Assembly (NCBI GenBank): GCA_050084515.1
Contig: CM114274.1
Span: 33,170,001-33,234,000 of the forward strand
Source of the DNA: Blasia pusilla
Lineage: Eukaryota; Marchantiophyta; Marchantiopsida; Blasiales
Reading direction: 5' to 3'
DNA length: 64,000 nucleotides
Of this stretch, positions 46,345 to 58,440 are shown piece after piece (positions within the stretch are counted from its first letter, which is position 1; each line of letters opens with the position of its first letter). A model generated the notes under the pieces. The model was not told where the DNA came from. It saw only the letters and a program-made list of their open reading frames with translations, and did no database searches. Position numbers and translations under genes: made by a program.

Positions 46345-48211
46345 ACCCCACTACTACTACTCGTACTACCCTGTTCTTCCGAACCCTAGAAGAACGCCGT
46401 CGTGACAAGCCTCTCTCATCCGCTCAATCACTCAGACTCACTGAGAGTCTACCACACTCCTCACTAGCTCACCTACGCTAATTGTAATCCGGTGAAGACA
46501 CACCCGACCTCACGCATACTCAACACTCGGGCTCACCATGAGCTCACTAACTCACCTAAACTACTGACACCCTTGGGTCATACACGCGATCCCTACTTGG
46601 CAACCGCCGTATATCCACAAACATGCTACACATGCATGGAGACTTCACTCGTCACCATCGCTACACCCATCTAACACCAACAACTACCAAATACCCAGCA
46701 CTCTCAATCACACAAGATAAATGTTGGAAAAGGGACTTGAATGGGTAACCTGATCACGTCCTCCAACCTACTACATCGTCAACACTCACTCCTCCATGTG
46801 ATGCAGCAACATCCACAACACGACACTCTCCTGGACCATCACGTCGAACCTCTTGTCAGCAGATGCAGACTACCCACCGGCATCGACATGTGTCGCCATC
46901 ACAACCCTCGCAAATCCTAGCCACACCCGAAAAAATCAAGTCTCAAAAATCTCTCCACCACTACATAACTCAACTCAACCACATCCGGCCCCCCAAACCA
47001 ATCTAGCATCTACCATGCCCCCTCATGCCTACTACATCTCCTTGGCACTAGTCCCGCTTCCCTTGCGCTACCACATCCACACTTTGATCACGTTGGGTGC
47101 CTACCACGTCAATCCATCTTACCACGTACAACTCTCACTAGGTAGCTACTCAAGTGTATAGTACCTGCCTGACCACGTCTCTACTTCCACCACGGCCTGC
47201 GCCTAATTAGTAACCCCGCCTCTACTTTCAACCGAACTCCTTCTCCCCACACCCAGAGCCCACACGGCTCCCTCTTTACTCCTCCCGGCTCTGCCTTGTA
47301 CTCTTGTACCTTCCTATCCCCGAACTTGACTTCCCTGCACCTTCATTCTACTCACGTCTTAGGGCACGGCGTCCGCTGCCCCGTGCTCCACCTTACCCCA
47401 TGGCCGGCCCCTAGGCCTACATCTACCTCATGGTCCCTCATGCGGACCTACACGGTCACCTATGTACCCACATCCTTGGAGCCTTAATGGCTTCCCCCCT
47501 TATTCCTTCCGACCTTCTCTTAGATGCGCGGCATCTACCCCCATGGGCCCCTACTTTCACGGCCCCCTCCTAACCCCCGTACTTTGGAGTCATAATGAAT
47601 CCTCCTCCTCCTTCCATGTCCCCTTCTCTACCCGTTTGGCATGCGGCCCTATGCTAGCACACCTATACGCGGCCTTATGCCACCCCCAATTAGCTCAACG
47701 CCCTTGTATGTCTTGCTAGTGCGCCCTATGCGGCCGCACCTTCCAACCCCGCTACCTGGCTCTCCATACGCATTTCCCCTTACCGTCCGGCTTGCAACTC
47801 CCGGCTCCCGACTCTACGGCCCTATGGTCGTGGCTCACTTCTCGGAAATCCTCTCATCCCTTGCCCGCGACCTAACCCTAGCCGCGCCTTAGCTTGTACC
47901 CTAGCCTATGGCCGCGCCCATATGAGAGAGACGACTACACAACTTGCAATTGATTTCTCTCCTTCCCAAATTTCTCGACACTCATCGTTCACACGTCGGC
48001 AATACACTCGTGAACACTCTCCGCTACTATCTTTCGTCATCCCGCACCAACAAGATCTGAGAAAAATGGACAATGCTTCCGCGTATGGACTCCCGAACGG
48101 AAAAAAGACACCAACAACGCTAACCAACGTCTCCAGGGACTTCCCACCGAGGCAACTCGCTTGCTAATCTACAGACAAAAAATTCCCACCAAACCCCTGA
48201 TATCTTTCTCA
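46345..48211 (-). other. Leader region of element 2
   Basis: This stretch, between gag and repeat X, corresponds to 19691-20644 of element 1. Similarity is clear near 46380-46760 and 48050-48205. It holds C-rich low-complexity sequence at about 47200-47900. No protein was recognised. Confidence 0.5.
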
Positions 48212-48697
48212 TGTAAAAATAAAGAGTAGTAAAAACGACACACACGGCCTAAAACTCCACTCCTCAATCTACATCGGCATATCGAACCTCATCCACCCTA
48301 TGCTATCAAGGAATCCAGACGCTAACGCCTAGTCCTAACTCACACACACGAGCAAGAATGGTACTCTAATGGCCCAACATGAAAAAGATGGTTTGAGAAA
48401 GCCATCTCTCTCACTCTAATACCCCTGGGAAGAGCCAAAAATCTCTTCCCCCAAAAAATAGCACTACCAACGGTAACCTGCGTGCACAGGTTACCGGGTA
48501 ACCATTGACTTGGTCAATGGGTCACCTGCCCAACTAAAACAAAAATATGGAGATTGCCATAAACAATGTTCCCGACACAACAGACTTGTCGCCAACCTCA
48601 TCCGACATCTCGGGATGAAGTTACACCTAAACAGCCCGCTGACTCTGTAAATCGTCGATGCGACAGAACTCTACCTATGTCGAAATAAGATGTGACA
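48212..48697 (-). repeat. Complete terminal repeat X of element 2 (486 bp)
   Basis: It runs from TGTAAAAATAAAGAGTAG to AAATAAGATGTGACA; the next bases, TATAACATGACC, are not element sequence. No block Y follows. On the sense strand the repeat reads TGTCACATC ... TTTTTACA. Confidence 0.85.
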
Positions 48698-49082
48698 TAT
48701 AACATGACCCATACTCTCTCTCCTACGTTGTGCCACAAATCATACCACCTTGTCCGTCCCACTGTGACCACCCGCCACCGCTTGTCTCCACTTGAATCCC
48801 TAAATTTCATCCCTTTGACAGGGATGGGAGAGAAAGTAATTATTAAATATGCATCGAGGACACATGGATAGCCTATATGGAGAGGGGGAAAAAAGGGAGT
48901 GTTTGTAGGGGCCATAAAGACAACAGAGCGATATCCTTGGTATCGACAACATTCATTGTTGTTTGGGATGCTTGCAATTGCCTTGGGAAGTCCCAAATTT
49001 TGCGAAAATGCGGAATGGTTTTTGAAAAAGTTGTTGGAAACCATTCTATGGGTTTCTCCTATCTGCGCTTGGTTTCAACCCT
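48698..49082. other. Short unassigned region before the CACTA end
   Basis: Plus-strand frames (48877-49132) and an antisense frame (49044-48598) exist. WYRQHSLLFGMLAIALGSPKF looks protein-like but I cannot assign it. It could be a captured exon. Confidence 0.25.
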
Positions 49083-49940
49083 CACTAGAACAAATCTTGG
49101 TTTTTATGATTGGCTCATATGACTTATGTTAGTTATACATGTCCATAAATGACTGACAATGACTGATGACTCATGGACTCATAAAAGCCTAGTCATATAC
49201 CATGTCATGACTAGAGTCATTTTGGGATAAATCTAGTCATTATTAACAGTGATTGACACATCATCAAGCCACGTATGACAAAATGTAGTCATATATTCCG
49301 ATTGCCATGTCAACATGTAATATGGAAATTACTTGAAGAAAACAAATTATGTGTTAACAGATGGCAATAAGAAATTATGACTTAGTCATATTCATCACTT
49401 GGATTGGTCAAAATGACCTAGTTATGATCTATGACTGAGTCATATCCATCACTCAGATGGTAAAAAAGACATAGTTATAATTTATGACCAAGTCATATCC
49501 ATCACTGAGATGGTCTAAATGACTTAATTATGATGTATTTCTAAGTCATATTAATCACTTCGATGGTTTAAATGACTAAGTCATGATACATGAGTGAGCC
49601 ATATATGTTTCCGAAATTTGTTAAAATGACTGAGTTGTGATACATGAGTCATATATTGAGTCATGTAGGTCACCTAAAAGTTAGTCATGGTGATCATTTG
49701 AGTCATATTGATCGTTCTAATTTATATGAATGATTGTGTTTTTGAGTCATAAAATATGAATGAGTCATATAGAGGACTCAGATTTTTGTGTAATGACTTA
49801 TGATGATTATGTCATAAAATATTACTGAGTCATATTGATCAGTTTGATTTGAAAAAATAACATAAGCTGGATATATATGACTCTTGTAAATGACGCAGTT
49901 TTTTTGATATGACTTGAGACTTAGTATCATGTATGACAAT
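49083..49940 (+). mobile_element. CACTA-type transposon end with dense subterminal repeats
   Basis: It starts CACTAGAACAAATCTTGG-TTTTTATGA. More than twenty short motifs of the type TGACT...AGTCAT or GAGTCATAT follow in both orientations up to about 49930, as in CACTA/EnSpm subterminal regions. A nearly identical start is at 51844. The matching right end was not found with certainty. Confidence 0.6.
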
Positions 49941-50534
49941 TTTACATTACTTGATGTTCATTATCTCCAAGAGATTAGGGGAAGATACTTGAAGTATGGC
50001 ATTCAAGTAGGATATGATGCCCCTTTACAAAACCCTTTCCTGTCTCAAACTTACAACATTGAGTGAAGAAAGACAAGAAAGAAAATCCAGTAGATAATAC
50101 CTTCTATTTAGTAGTTAGTTACACTCCTACTAACAAGTTTCAGATTGAAAGAGAGAGCACAAACGTACAACATTGAATGAAGAAAGACAAGAAAGAAAAT
50201 CCAGTAGAGAATACCTTCTATTTAGTAGCTAATTCTTCTCCTACTAACAAGTTTCAGATTGAAAGAGAGTGAGCACAAACATGATATAATCTCAAACATG
50301 GGGAAGAAGTAAGAAACATAGCTAGATAGAAATACAAGGGCATGCACATATTCATAGAAATGATTTACAAAATGGCCCATTGTATATCACAGAGATAACT
50401 TCATTTAGACTAATTCCTAGTGTTGGTACGCTGTCAAAATTGCATGTAAAATAAAACATCAGCAAGTATTACTAATCGAACTGCATCTACAACTAGAGGG
50501 ATGCTCTAAAGTACAACTTTCTTCAAATTCATTT

Positions 50535-51841
50535 TAGGCTAGAGAATTGAACCCCCAAGAGCATCACCCAAGGTGTATTGAGGTGGCAAGACATGCTCAT
50601 TTGGCTGCCACAACTTATGATCCAAAAAAGAAAGATATATGGACAATCTTGAGTTCCACTTGCACAATTCCCAGAGGAATATCACTTCCATGAAACTTGT
50701 CACGTCCACTCAAACCCCTCACCACATCGTTTCCCAATATTTTCCTACTAAGCTTTAATTTTGTGATGTGAACTTCATCTCCCACTTGAACCTGAAACAC
50801 AAGATGGAACAGCAAGTCACAAATCTCCATAAGTTAGAAAAATGACTTACAACATAGAATGCAATAACCACATGCTTTTACCTTGGTGAAGGTCCAACCT
50901 TGGAGAGGTATGAATCTTGATAACTTCACAAATCCCACCTAATATAAATATCCTCCATCATTTATAATGCTGAAGTATAAATGTTTAGGATATCTAGAAA
51001 TATTATCATGAATCTAATGCATCCTCAAAGTTTAATAGAAAAGTAATTTTACCTTCCCTGTGAGTTTCTTATTGCTCCCAGATTTCACATCGTTGTCCTA
51101 TTCGTTGCTCATAGCCTGAATTGTCTCGCCTTATACTCTTCCTAAACGCCTTTTTGTTTCAATGATGATTGTTCCACAAGAATGGAATCTGCACATTTTG
51201 AGAGTTAGTCTTGAACTAATGGTATCAAAGACCAGGGTTGCAATGTTTAGTCTGCATGAAAATCATAACAATCAAGATGTAATTAAAAAAAGGAAAGACA
51301 CAAACCAGTTGGGATGGAACCTCCAATTTTTTTTGATGGGGAAGATACCTTCACTTCAGAAGTTTTCCTCACTAACACAAAAGCAAGAACATGCATTTAG
51401 TACAACCATATTCAGATATATATACTTCTATACAATCAACAAAGAGCTTATCATCAACCTTAAATACTTACCACCCCGCATTGGTCGATCATGCCCACCC
51501 GACTCTCTCAACATCTCTTGGTGAGAACCACCACCAATTTCTGCAATTTTCACCTTCTCTACCTCAACATCAACACGGCCTGCTATATATAAAACAAGGA
51601 AATGTGATCAGCTATTCAAGAATAGCTTGAACGATCCAAAATGAAACCATGCAAGTGATCATGTCTTATTCTCCCCTTGATCAGGAATGCGGTCTCTTGC
51701 TGTAGATGGTTGCGTTCTCTTCTTCTCTGATAGCTTGTTGATCATTTCAACAAACATGGAGAACGCCTCATTATGTTGTTTCTGGTGTTTTTCCAACTTC
51801 TCCTCAATCAAAGTTTGGTTCTTGGCCATCTTCTCTTCCAA
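50535..51841 (-). pseudogene. CACTA-associated accessory protein exons, copy 1
   Basis: Minus-strand exons are visible: a charged coiled-coil stretch (51841-51659; EEKLEKHQKQHNEAF), GRVDVEVEKVKIAEIGGG (about 51560), a short exon ending GWTFTK at 50883 with a GTAAAAG donor, and VHITKLKLSRKILGND...GLSGRDKFHG (50830-50615). A frameshift then leads to DHKLWQPNEHVLPPQYTLGDA (about 50560-50620). The layout resembles the second (TNPA-like) protein of plant CACTA elements. That assignment is by overall look, not by a decisive motif. Confidence 0.5.
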
Positions 51842-51843
51842 TT

Positions 51844-52750
51844 CACTAAAGGAAATCTTGGTTTTTATGACTCCAATAAATTACTAGGTCGAGTCATTTT
51901 TCATGGTAAATGACTAAGAATGACTCGTGACCATTAGAGTCATATAAACCAAATCATTTACAGGAAATGACAAGGGCTACCCGGTTGGTAAATGACTCTA
52001 ATCAGTGATTTCTTAGTTGTTGATGTATGACTAATGTACCATGTATGAGTGTCACGTTATTATGCCACATCTGCGTATGACATGGCATGAGGACGATGTA
52101 ATTTTCACCAATGAGCAACAGGTGTCATAAATGACTAAGTCATAACTACACTTGCCATGTCATGTAATGACATGGCATGTTGAGTAGGATTTGAATAACA
52201 AATCACATACGACCAGATGGCATAACATGAGAAAGGACATTGTTTTCAAGCAATCATACAATGACACGGGTAAATGGAATGTCTATAGTCATTATGACAC
52301 GTGGTGGAAATGACTCTGTCATAATCATTAACTGCATGAGTCATATTCTATGACTAGACGGATCTTTGAATGTTATGACTCCAATTAAGCGAGACGTTCA
52401 AAATGACTTTATGAATCGTAAAATGAGTGGTTGAGTCCTGTAGAAGTAATGTTCTTACTGTCTGAGTCATGTACTGATTGATTGAGTCATTTTAAATAAC
52501 TAGGTGTTACTAGCTCAATCATGATAAATTACTGGAGACACGAGTAATTTAAATGACTATATTGGTACGTTTGTCACTTCAACAACTATATTAACAACTA
52601 GATGAGTTGTATACAATGACTGATTTGGTTATTATGTGGACTCGCTTAGTCATACAAATGATTATGTTAGTTATTTTCAAGGGTCACACTACAATTATTG
52701 TGAGTGATTTTGATTTCATAAGAAAACTAAAACTTCCTTTTTGCAGAGTG
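51844..52750 (+). mobile_element. Second CACTA-type element, probably non-autonomous
   Basis: It starts CACTAAAGGAAATCTTGG-TTTTTATGAC and is filled with TGACT/AGTCA subterminal motifs. A weak inverted match (TCATAAGAAAACTAAAACTT ... GAGTG) ends at 52750. It lacks coding content. No clear 3-base target duplication was found, so the right end is tentative. Confidence 0.5.
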
Positions 52751-53139
52751 CGCTCTGATATTATTAGTCTTTGTTTTCTCTAAAATTTCCCAATTTCACA
52801 AAGAGTGAGTGACATGTTCAAGATGCATTGTTGTCTCTAAAGTCTCCCAAACAACAACAAGTGAGTGAGATGTTCAGGGTGCAGCAATCACAATCAGAAT
52901 GTTGTAGAGGAAGGATGTGTACATCCATAGCTATCATGTGTATAACACAACCCCAACTTGAAGAGTCCTTATAGACAAGAGTTACAATCTCCTCAACATG
53001 GAAAATACAAAAATTGAGATTGAAAGAAAACATTGCATATAAGGTAAAAGAATGGCTTGAAGAAGTCTTGATGACGTCTCCAAAGCTCTAAAAGTTATTC
53101 AAATCAAAGTTCCTATTGAGCATGCTTTTTAAGATTTTA

Positions 53140-53560
53140 CTCTGGCCAAATGATAGAAGTCCCTATTGCGTCTTCCAATGTGAGCTCAGCAAGCTCATCA
53201 ATTGTGTTTGGCTCCCATAGTTCGTAATCAGGTTGCGTTGTATCTTTCACGTCCACCTTCACCAAACCCAGACCGATATCCTTCCCATGGAACTTGTCTC
53301 GGCCACTCAATCCTGAAACTACTCCATCACCCAATATGTTTCTGCTGAGCTTTGATTACGTAAGGTGTACTTTATCTCTCAATCGCAACTACACACATAC
53401 CAATTCAAATTTTTTTTAAATGCCAACATAATAACATTATAATAGTGGATTAATTATTATAACCACATTCATTACCTTGGTGAAGCTCCATCCACCTATT
53501 GGTAACTTCCTTGGAAAGCCCACAAGCCTCACTTGGTTGGGTACTAGAAAATGAGAATGG
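53140..53560 (-). pseudogene. CACTA-associated accessory protein exons, copy 2
   Basis: The exon at about 53480-53560 reads QVRLVGFPRKLPIGGWSFTK and has a GTAATG donor. The next, about 53140-53380, reads SKLSRNILGDGVVSG, then LSGRDKFHGKDIGLGLVKV and ELAELTLEDAIGTSIIWPE. Both match copy 1 in order and strand, about 2.6 kb away. Confidence 0.5.
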
Positions 53561-53669
53561 AAACACAGCAACATGTATAATATTGACACATATCCACAAA
53601 GAACATATTCATGAATAGAGTCTCCATGCCCAAATCTCAAGTAGACACATGAGGGAAAAGTCATGGTAA

Positions 53670-53835
53670 TCGTCCATGGGCATATGATCCAATGATGTAA
53701 AAGGGTTGAACTTTGTAGAGTTTCTAGACCTTTGTAAGTCATACCAACTTCTAAACTCTACTATGAAGTAATGCAACACAATGATACCCACAACCCCTGA
53801 AAACCTAAGCATTCCTCTATCCCAATAATCCATCT
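53670..53835 (-). pseudogene. Gag fragment of a gypsy element related to elements 1 and 2
   Basis: HYFIVEFRSWYDLQRSRNST followed by KFNPFTSLDH and MPMDDYHDF aligns with the start of element 1 gag (DDFIQEFD...RFNPFMAW...PPMDDYMEF, about 19220-19380). The upstream sequence to about 54120 may be further remnant. Another frame at 54476-54204 is not recognised. Confidence 0.6.
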
Positions 53836-54780
53836 TGTATGCTCAAGAAATAGGACCACTCAACGCTCGGAGGGACTCACCAGAAAAATCCTCTTTTAAG
53901 ACCTCTCCTCCATCTGAGGATGACATAGAAGAAGGTCAAGATGGTTCTTCACGTGGAGACCCTCAATACCTCGCGCCACTTCCTGTGAATCTATTAGGGC
54001 TACTATCAACTACATCACGTCACCACTCCCAACCCCTAAAGTATACCTTGATGAGGACCTGCATGCCCTTGCACAATCACTCTCCACCTCCCGAGTAATC
54101 TTAGAACTAAAATATGTGGCACTCACCTGCACTCTCTCACACTAAGAAGTGTACGGCGCAATAAAAAGTGGTGTGGAAAACTCTATGTTGATCTATCCTT
54201 TCATCAACATAAGACAACAATGAACTTGGACATCCCATATTCATCTATGTCCCCTATCCTCATATATACATGATGCTCCCAACATTCGTACAACCCACAT
54301 ACTAGAATAAATCCCCAACACCCAAAAATCCCTCGTAAGTGCAAGCAGACGGTAGAATGAGTGATCTGAAATCTTACAGACATAGCAACAACAACAAAAA
54401 GATAGAAACTAGCCACCCAATGTACATCAAACAAACAAAGGTGGACTGCAAAGGAGTAGCAATGTCGATGGCCCAAGGGAAGTCAACAGAAAAATTGTGG
54501 TAGACTATGGTGTCTATCCTATAATAGTTGTGAACACGCTATTGCGATTGGTGATAACATGGTACGAGTTGTCAGAGGCAACACTGTTGTGGGTGTGGAA
54601 GTAGACACGAACATAGACAGACCATGAAACACATGTCTGGCTACTACAAATAGCATTAGAGCAATACAATTGGACTGTTCCCTTCATGTTATACTTGCTA
54701 CTCAACTATCTCCCAAAAATCAATGTCCTCCCCTAAATCAGCCTTACGTTAGAAGCTTGCTCCACTATCTTCCGTAAATC

Positions 54781-55400
54781 TTGGGTCATATGATATACTT
54801 AAGTGGCCTTGGTATCCATCAAATGAAGCAAAAGGCTATTTCATGTAATCCCCACCCTACACATGTGAGTCGAGTCGAGTTTAGTTTGCTTGTGAAGCCC
54901 ATAACCTTGTTAACCAAGGTGGATCATGAGTGGCAATGGGGAAATAGAAATTTCACCTTATTAAAGAAAAATTGACATCCATGCCCATGTTGACAAGACC
55001 TATTAGGAGACATCATTTCCAGCTACACATATATTGCACGATGTTGAGGCTTAGAGCTTGGAATGGTGCTCACCCAAATATAATGATGAGGATAGAGAGT
55101 TCATAGTAGCTTATGCTAGATGTTTGACCAACGTTGTAAAGACTAGATACATCTCATATGAGGATGAGTTCTTGGCCACAAGTATGGGTTGTCGTACATT
55201 TTAGGTGTTTCTTATTTGGCAACCCCTTTACTCTCATTACTAAATACCAACCATTTAAGTGGCTAATGGAGTCCGACAAGCTTACAAAAAGGCTTGTTAT
55301 GTGGCTTCTATTCTTACAAGAGTATGACTTCCAAGTAGTCATCAACCTAGGAGATTTAATCAAGATGCGGATGGGTTGTTGGCAAGGAGAGAGTGATTAG
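54781..55400 (+). pseudogene. RT thumb and RNase H remnant of a related gypsy element
   Basis: MGHMIYLSGLGIHQMKQKAI (54781) matches YLGHTIYPSGLGVEEKKVEAI of element 1. VVHFRCFLFGNPFTLITKYQ (55182 on) matches its RNase H VAHFTCYLFGNPFTLIIDHQ. Here the catalytic Asp of IDHQ is a Lys. Stops lie between. This is the strand opposite to elements 1 and 2 and to the gag fragment nearby. Confidence 0.75.
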
Positions 55401-55733
55401 GAGATAGTGTCTTTGGAGGGGGGGGTACAAGTACACTGTAAGCACAATCCACAAAAATATTGAATACAACATGTCTCAAACATTAAAAAAAAAAAAAAAC
55501 TCACCAAGATCAACTCACACTCTGAATGTATGTAGTCAAAGAATATAAGACAATTGAATCAAGTGTATATATTCTATCTTGTACCCCTGTTTCATTGTCA
55601 AGTTCACATTAGAAATCACCATTTCAATATCAATCCATTGCACAACTATTGCATTATAAGTGAACAAGGTTTTGTTGTTACCATGGCCAAAAGACTTATA
55701 CCAATTACACATGACACGAAAAATGCTTCCCTT

Positions 55734-56177
55734 TTATGTAGGAGGAGGTATAGGCATGTCCATCAAGTCGAAGGCCCTACGACGTCTTGACCAATGTGTA
55801 CCATTCTTTTGAATCACAAACACAATACGCCCCAACCAATATTCCTTTTTTGCAACTCTTGCCTCCATTGCAAGTTGTGTCTCTTTTCCCTTCCTTTTCT
55901 TTGACTTTGTTGATTGTGTGGAAGGGCCAACGTCTGTTGCAGATTCAAACAAAACTGCGATATCACTACCAACATCAACCAAACAAGTTGGGCAATTAGG
56001 ATCACGCTCCTTTCCCTTGCCTGTAGTGTAATATGTCTTTTGGGCTATTCGAGTTAGCCAGTCTTTTGACATGAAAAGATTGCAAGAAAATTGATTTACA
56101 AGGGTGGATTTATAGATAATCTTGCCCTCATAAGTTACAGTAGGCACTATTGCATGGGGAATCGCCTCAGTAGTCAA
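55734..56177 (-). CDS. Unidentified open frame (147 codons)
   Basis: I do not recognise this protein with confidence. It has VTYEGKIIYKSTLVNQF, a Lys-rich middle (KSKKRKGKE) and YWLGRI...WSRRRRAFDLMDMP at the C-terminus. Sense sequence upstream of its first Met continues in frame (ERGCQAKLT), so it may be an exon or the 3' part of a longer frame. It sits among transposon remnants and is probably element-derived. Confidence 0.35.
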   Translation of the reverse strand: MTTEAIPHAIVPTVTYEGKIIYKSTLVNQFSCNLFMSKDWLTRIAQKTYYTTGKGKERDPNCPTCLVDVGSDIAVLFESATDVGPSTQSTKSKKRKGKETQLAMEARVAKKEYWLGRIVFVIQKNGTHWSRRRRAFDLMDMPIPPPT

Positions 56178-56908
56178 TTTTGCTTGACAACCACGCTCAC
56201 ACAGAGTTGCGAATTTTCAAGTGTTTTTGGAGAGCTTAAAGATTAAAATATGATTGCCAACAAGCAACAAAATTCGATTTGTTGATCACTCTATACACAA
56301 CTATCCACAAGAGACGACATTGGTTTCAACTTTCAACCATATATTTCGTGTTGGAAAACTACGGGTGTAACTAAATATTGCAATTGAAACCTCGTCTAAG
56401 GTTGGCGCATGGTGGCATTACAAGAGGAAGGCGTATGGTGGCTCTATGGAGAAGTACACGACTACAGTGGAGAGATGGCAAGGAGAGGAAGATTTTTGCT
56501 GGGCGCGTTAGGTTACAAATATCTCTCTTTCACGACCAAATCTGATTCCCCCCCACGACCAAATGTGAATCAAAAGAGAGAGAGGTCACATGCTTATCTG
56601 AATCAAACTCAAAAAATATGAGGGTGGATAACAATAAGCCGAACAATGCGGAACAATGATGAACCAACTTCAACAATAAGCCGAAATGATAGACATACAC
56701 GAAAGATTTCAGAGAAGCACACTCTATCTGTCCGAGGTTCCAATATCGCAAGATGTAGATCCAATTGGAAAAAAATGCCTTGAGTTGCTTCACAAGTAGG
56801 TGTTAGTCACCACGGATCAAAGAAATCTTCTGAACATGTCCGCTATTCGGGAAGAACTCGACACAAGATTGATTGAAGCTGGCTCGATCATCAAACCTCT
56901 ATCATGTC
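56178..56908. other. No recognised gene
   Basis: AT-rich sequence with short frames on both strands and no recognised motif or repeat. It ends at the LTR that starts at 56909. Confidence 0.4.
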
Positions 56909-57546
56909 TTTTAGGATAGATCGGTGAGATCTAGTAGAGCGCCTTCGCGAGTAATGGAGGACATATTCAGGAGGTTGAGGATGACCTTCCAAGGCCCCGG
57001 GAAACTTGAGAGAGCACGTTTTCCCTTCGTTTCGGCTCATTTGGAGCCATATTGAGGAACGTACTATTTTAGGTAAGTACCCTTTTGGAAGTATATGATT
57101 GACTTTCTATTTTTGGTAAGTGACCCTTGACCTCCTACATCAGGTCAAGAGTCAAGGAGGTGACTTGGGAGCATAGGTTACCATTGAGAGAGCTTGAGAG
57201 CTCATTCTCTCTTTTATGAACCTCAAGGAGAGAGAGCTTGAGAGCTCATTCTCTCTTTGTTGAACGTCTTGGCACGAGGCAGCGGAGCTATGGTCCCTTG
57301 CCTTGTGAGTATAACCCAAGCCTCTCATTAGGAGAGTGGGTTTGATTTGACATTAAGAGACATGTGAGAGTGCACACATGTGAGAACTATGGTGTTGTGA
57401 GAGAGATGGGATCTTATTTTGATTGGAGATATTTTGGCACTTCTTGTCTCGTTGTTTGGATGCCATGAGTTAGCATGGGATCGTGCGTGTTTGTATGTGT
57501 GTTCGGTGACAGCGATGTATGTTGTGTAGCAATGTGTATGCGCACG
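56909..57546. mobile_element. LTR, inverted relative of 24738-25371
   Basis: It begins TGTCTTTTAGGATAGATCGG and ends AATGTGTATGCGCACGACA. Its reverse complement follows 24738-25371 through most of its length (GGACCTTCACCT..., TCTCCTAATGAGAGGC, CATACACATCGC). A 38-42-bp segment around GAGAGCTTGAGAGCTCATTC is doubled at 57195 and 57236. No target duplication was evident. Confidence 0.7.
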
Positions 57547-57899
57547 ACACCTACCGACAACCCGCAACTTGCTTGCAAACTCCTCTTTCGAGTAGCAATT
57601 GTTCGTCTGTCCTTGAAAGGTTTTCCCCTAAAGCCAAACCCGATTCAAGTCTACTCGGGAGAAATAATGGGAAAATGGTTAAGGGAGGAAAAAAACAATC
57701 TTTTCCCCTCTAAATTTCCTTGCAAAGAATCAAACAATTTCCTACCTAGGGAGGAAAATTATTACATAAAATTAAATTTGAAATAAATATAAATAAATTT
57801 TATGCAACAAATATGTATTATATATATTTTGTGAGTATTAACCCTATCTTATGTGAACGTATTCCATGGAAATTGGATTGGAATCATATGACTTCAAAT

Positions 57900-58440
57900 C
57901 ACTCCCACATTCCATGTCTCTCTCATATCAAACAAAACTCACTCTCCTAGTGAGAGGTTTGCATTAATCTCAAGGCAAGAAAGACCGTAGCTCCGCCTCC
58001 TTATGAAAGGAGGTTAAAAAAAAAAGAATGTGATCCCAAGTTCTCTCTCCTTGGTTATACCCCTTCCCTCTCCCCAAACTCTCTCCTCGATAATATGTGC
58101 TCGCATGTTACCTCCTTTGCTCTTGACGTTTAGTTAAGGGCCACTTACAAAAATAAAAAGTCAATTATGCTCCTAATAAGAACTTACTCTCATGTTACCC
58201 TAATCCTTAAAAATTCATCCTTAATCTCTTTGGGTTGTCCTCTCCGAAAGCATCCTATGGATGCTCATTGATCTAATATGAAAGATGTGAAAATTATCAT
58301 ACCAATACATATCCCTACACAACATACCTCGAATACAATAATAGACACAAGATCCCTTATTCACTTAGGACGTTTCAATACATAATCGATCATGTATCAA
58401 TATATATCTCCGATCGCCTCCCTAGCTTATGGTTAGGTCC
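57900..58440 (-). mobile_element. Diverged LTR-like end with the X-Y-purine-tract order
   Basis: 57920-58285 resembles the LTR body (ACTCACTCTCCTAGTGAGAG; GACCGTAGCTCCGCCTCC) and ends GAAAGATGTGA. Next comes a block Y-like start (ATCATACCAATACATATCCC-TACACAACATAC, 58297 on) and then CGATCGCCTCCCTAGCTTATG at 58411. This mirrors the inner edge of elements 1 and 2. It is the remnant of a third element of this repeat architecture. Confidence 0.5.

Larger units (their letters stand above)
42952..48697 (-). mobile_element. Element 2: internally deleted relative of element 1
   Basis: Plus-strand order: X (truncated, about 42952-43271), Y (43274-43413), purine-tract complement CGCCCCCC, remnant, protease, gag, leader, X (48212-48697). 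The sequence jumps from the element's 3' leader (about 43530) straight to the first residues of the methyltransferase, so most of the methyltransferase and all of RT, RNase H and integrase are missing. The outer right end is GATGTGACA followed by unrelated sequence. Stops and frameshifts show it is not coding now. Confidence 0.85.

Noticed and set aside
58297-58440. Complete third retroelement
   Set aside because: Only the repeat edge and purine-tract region are visible; no gag or pol follows within the next kilobase.
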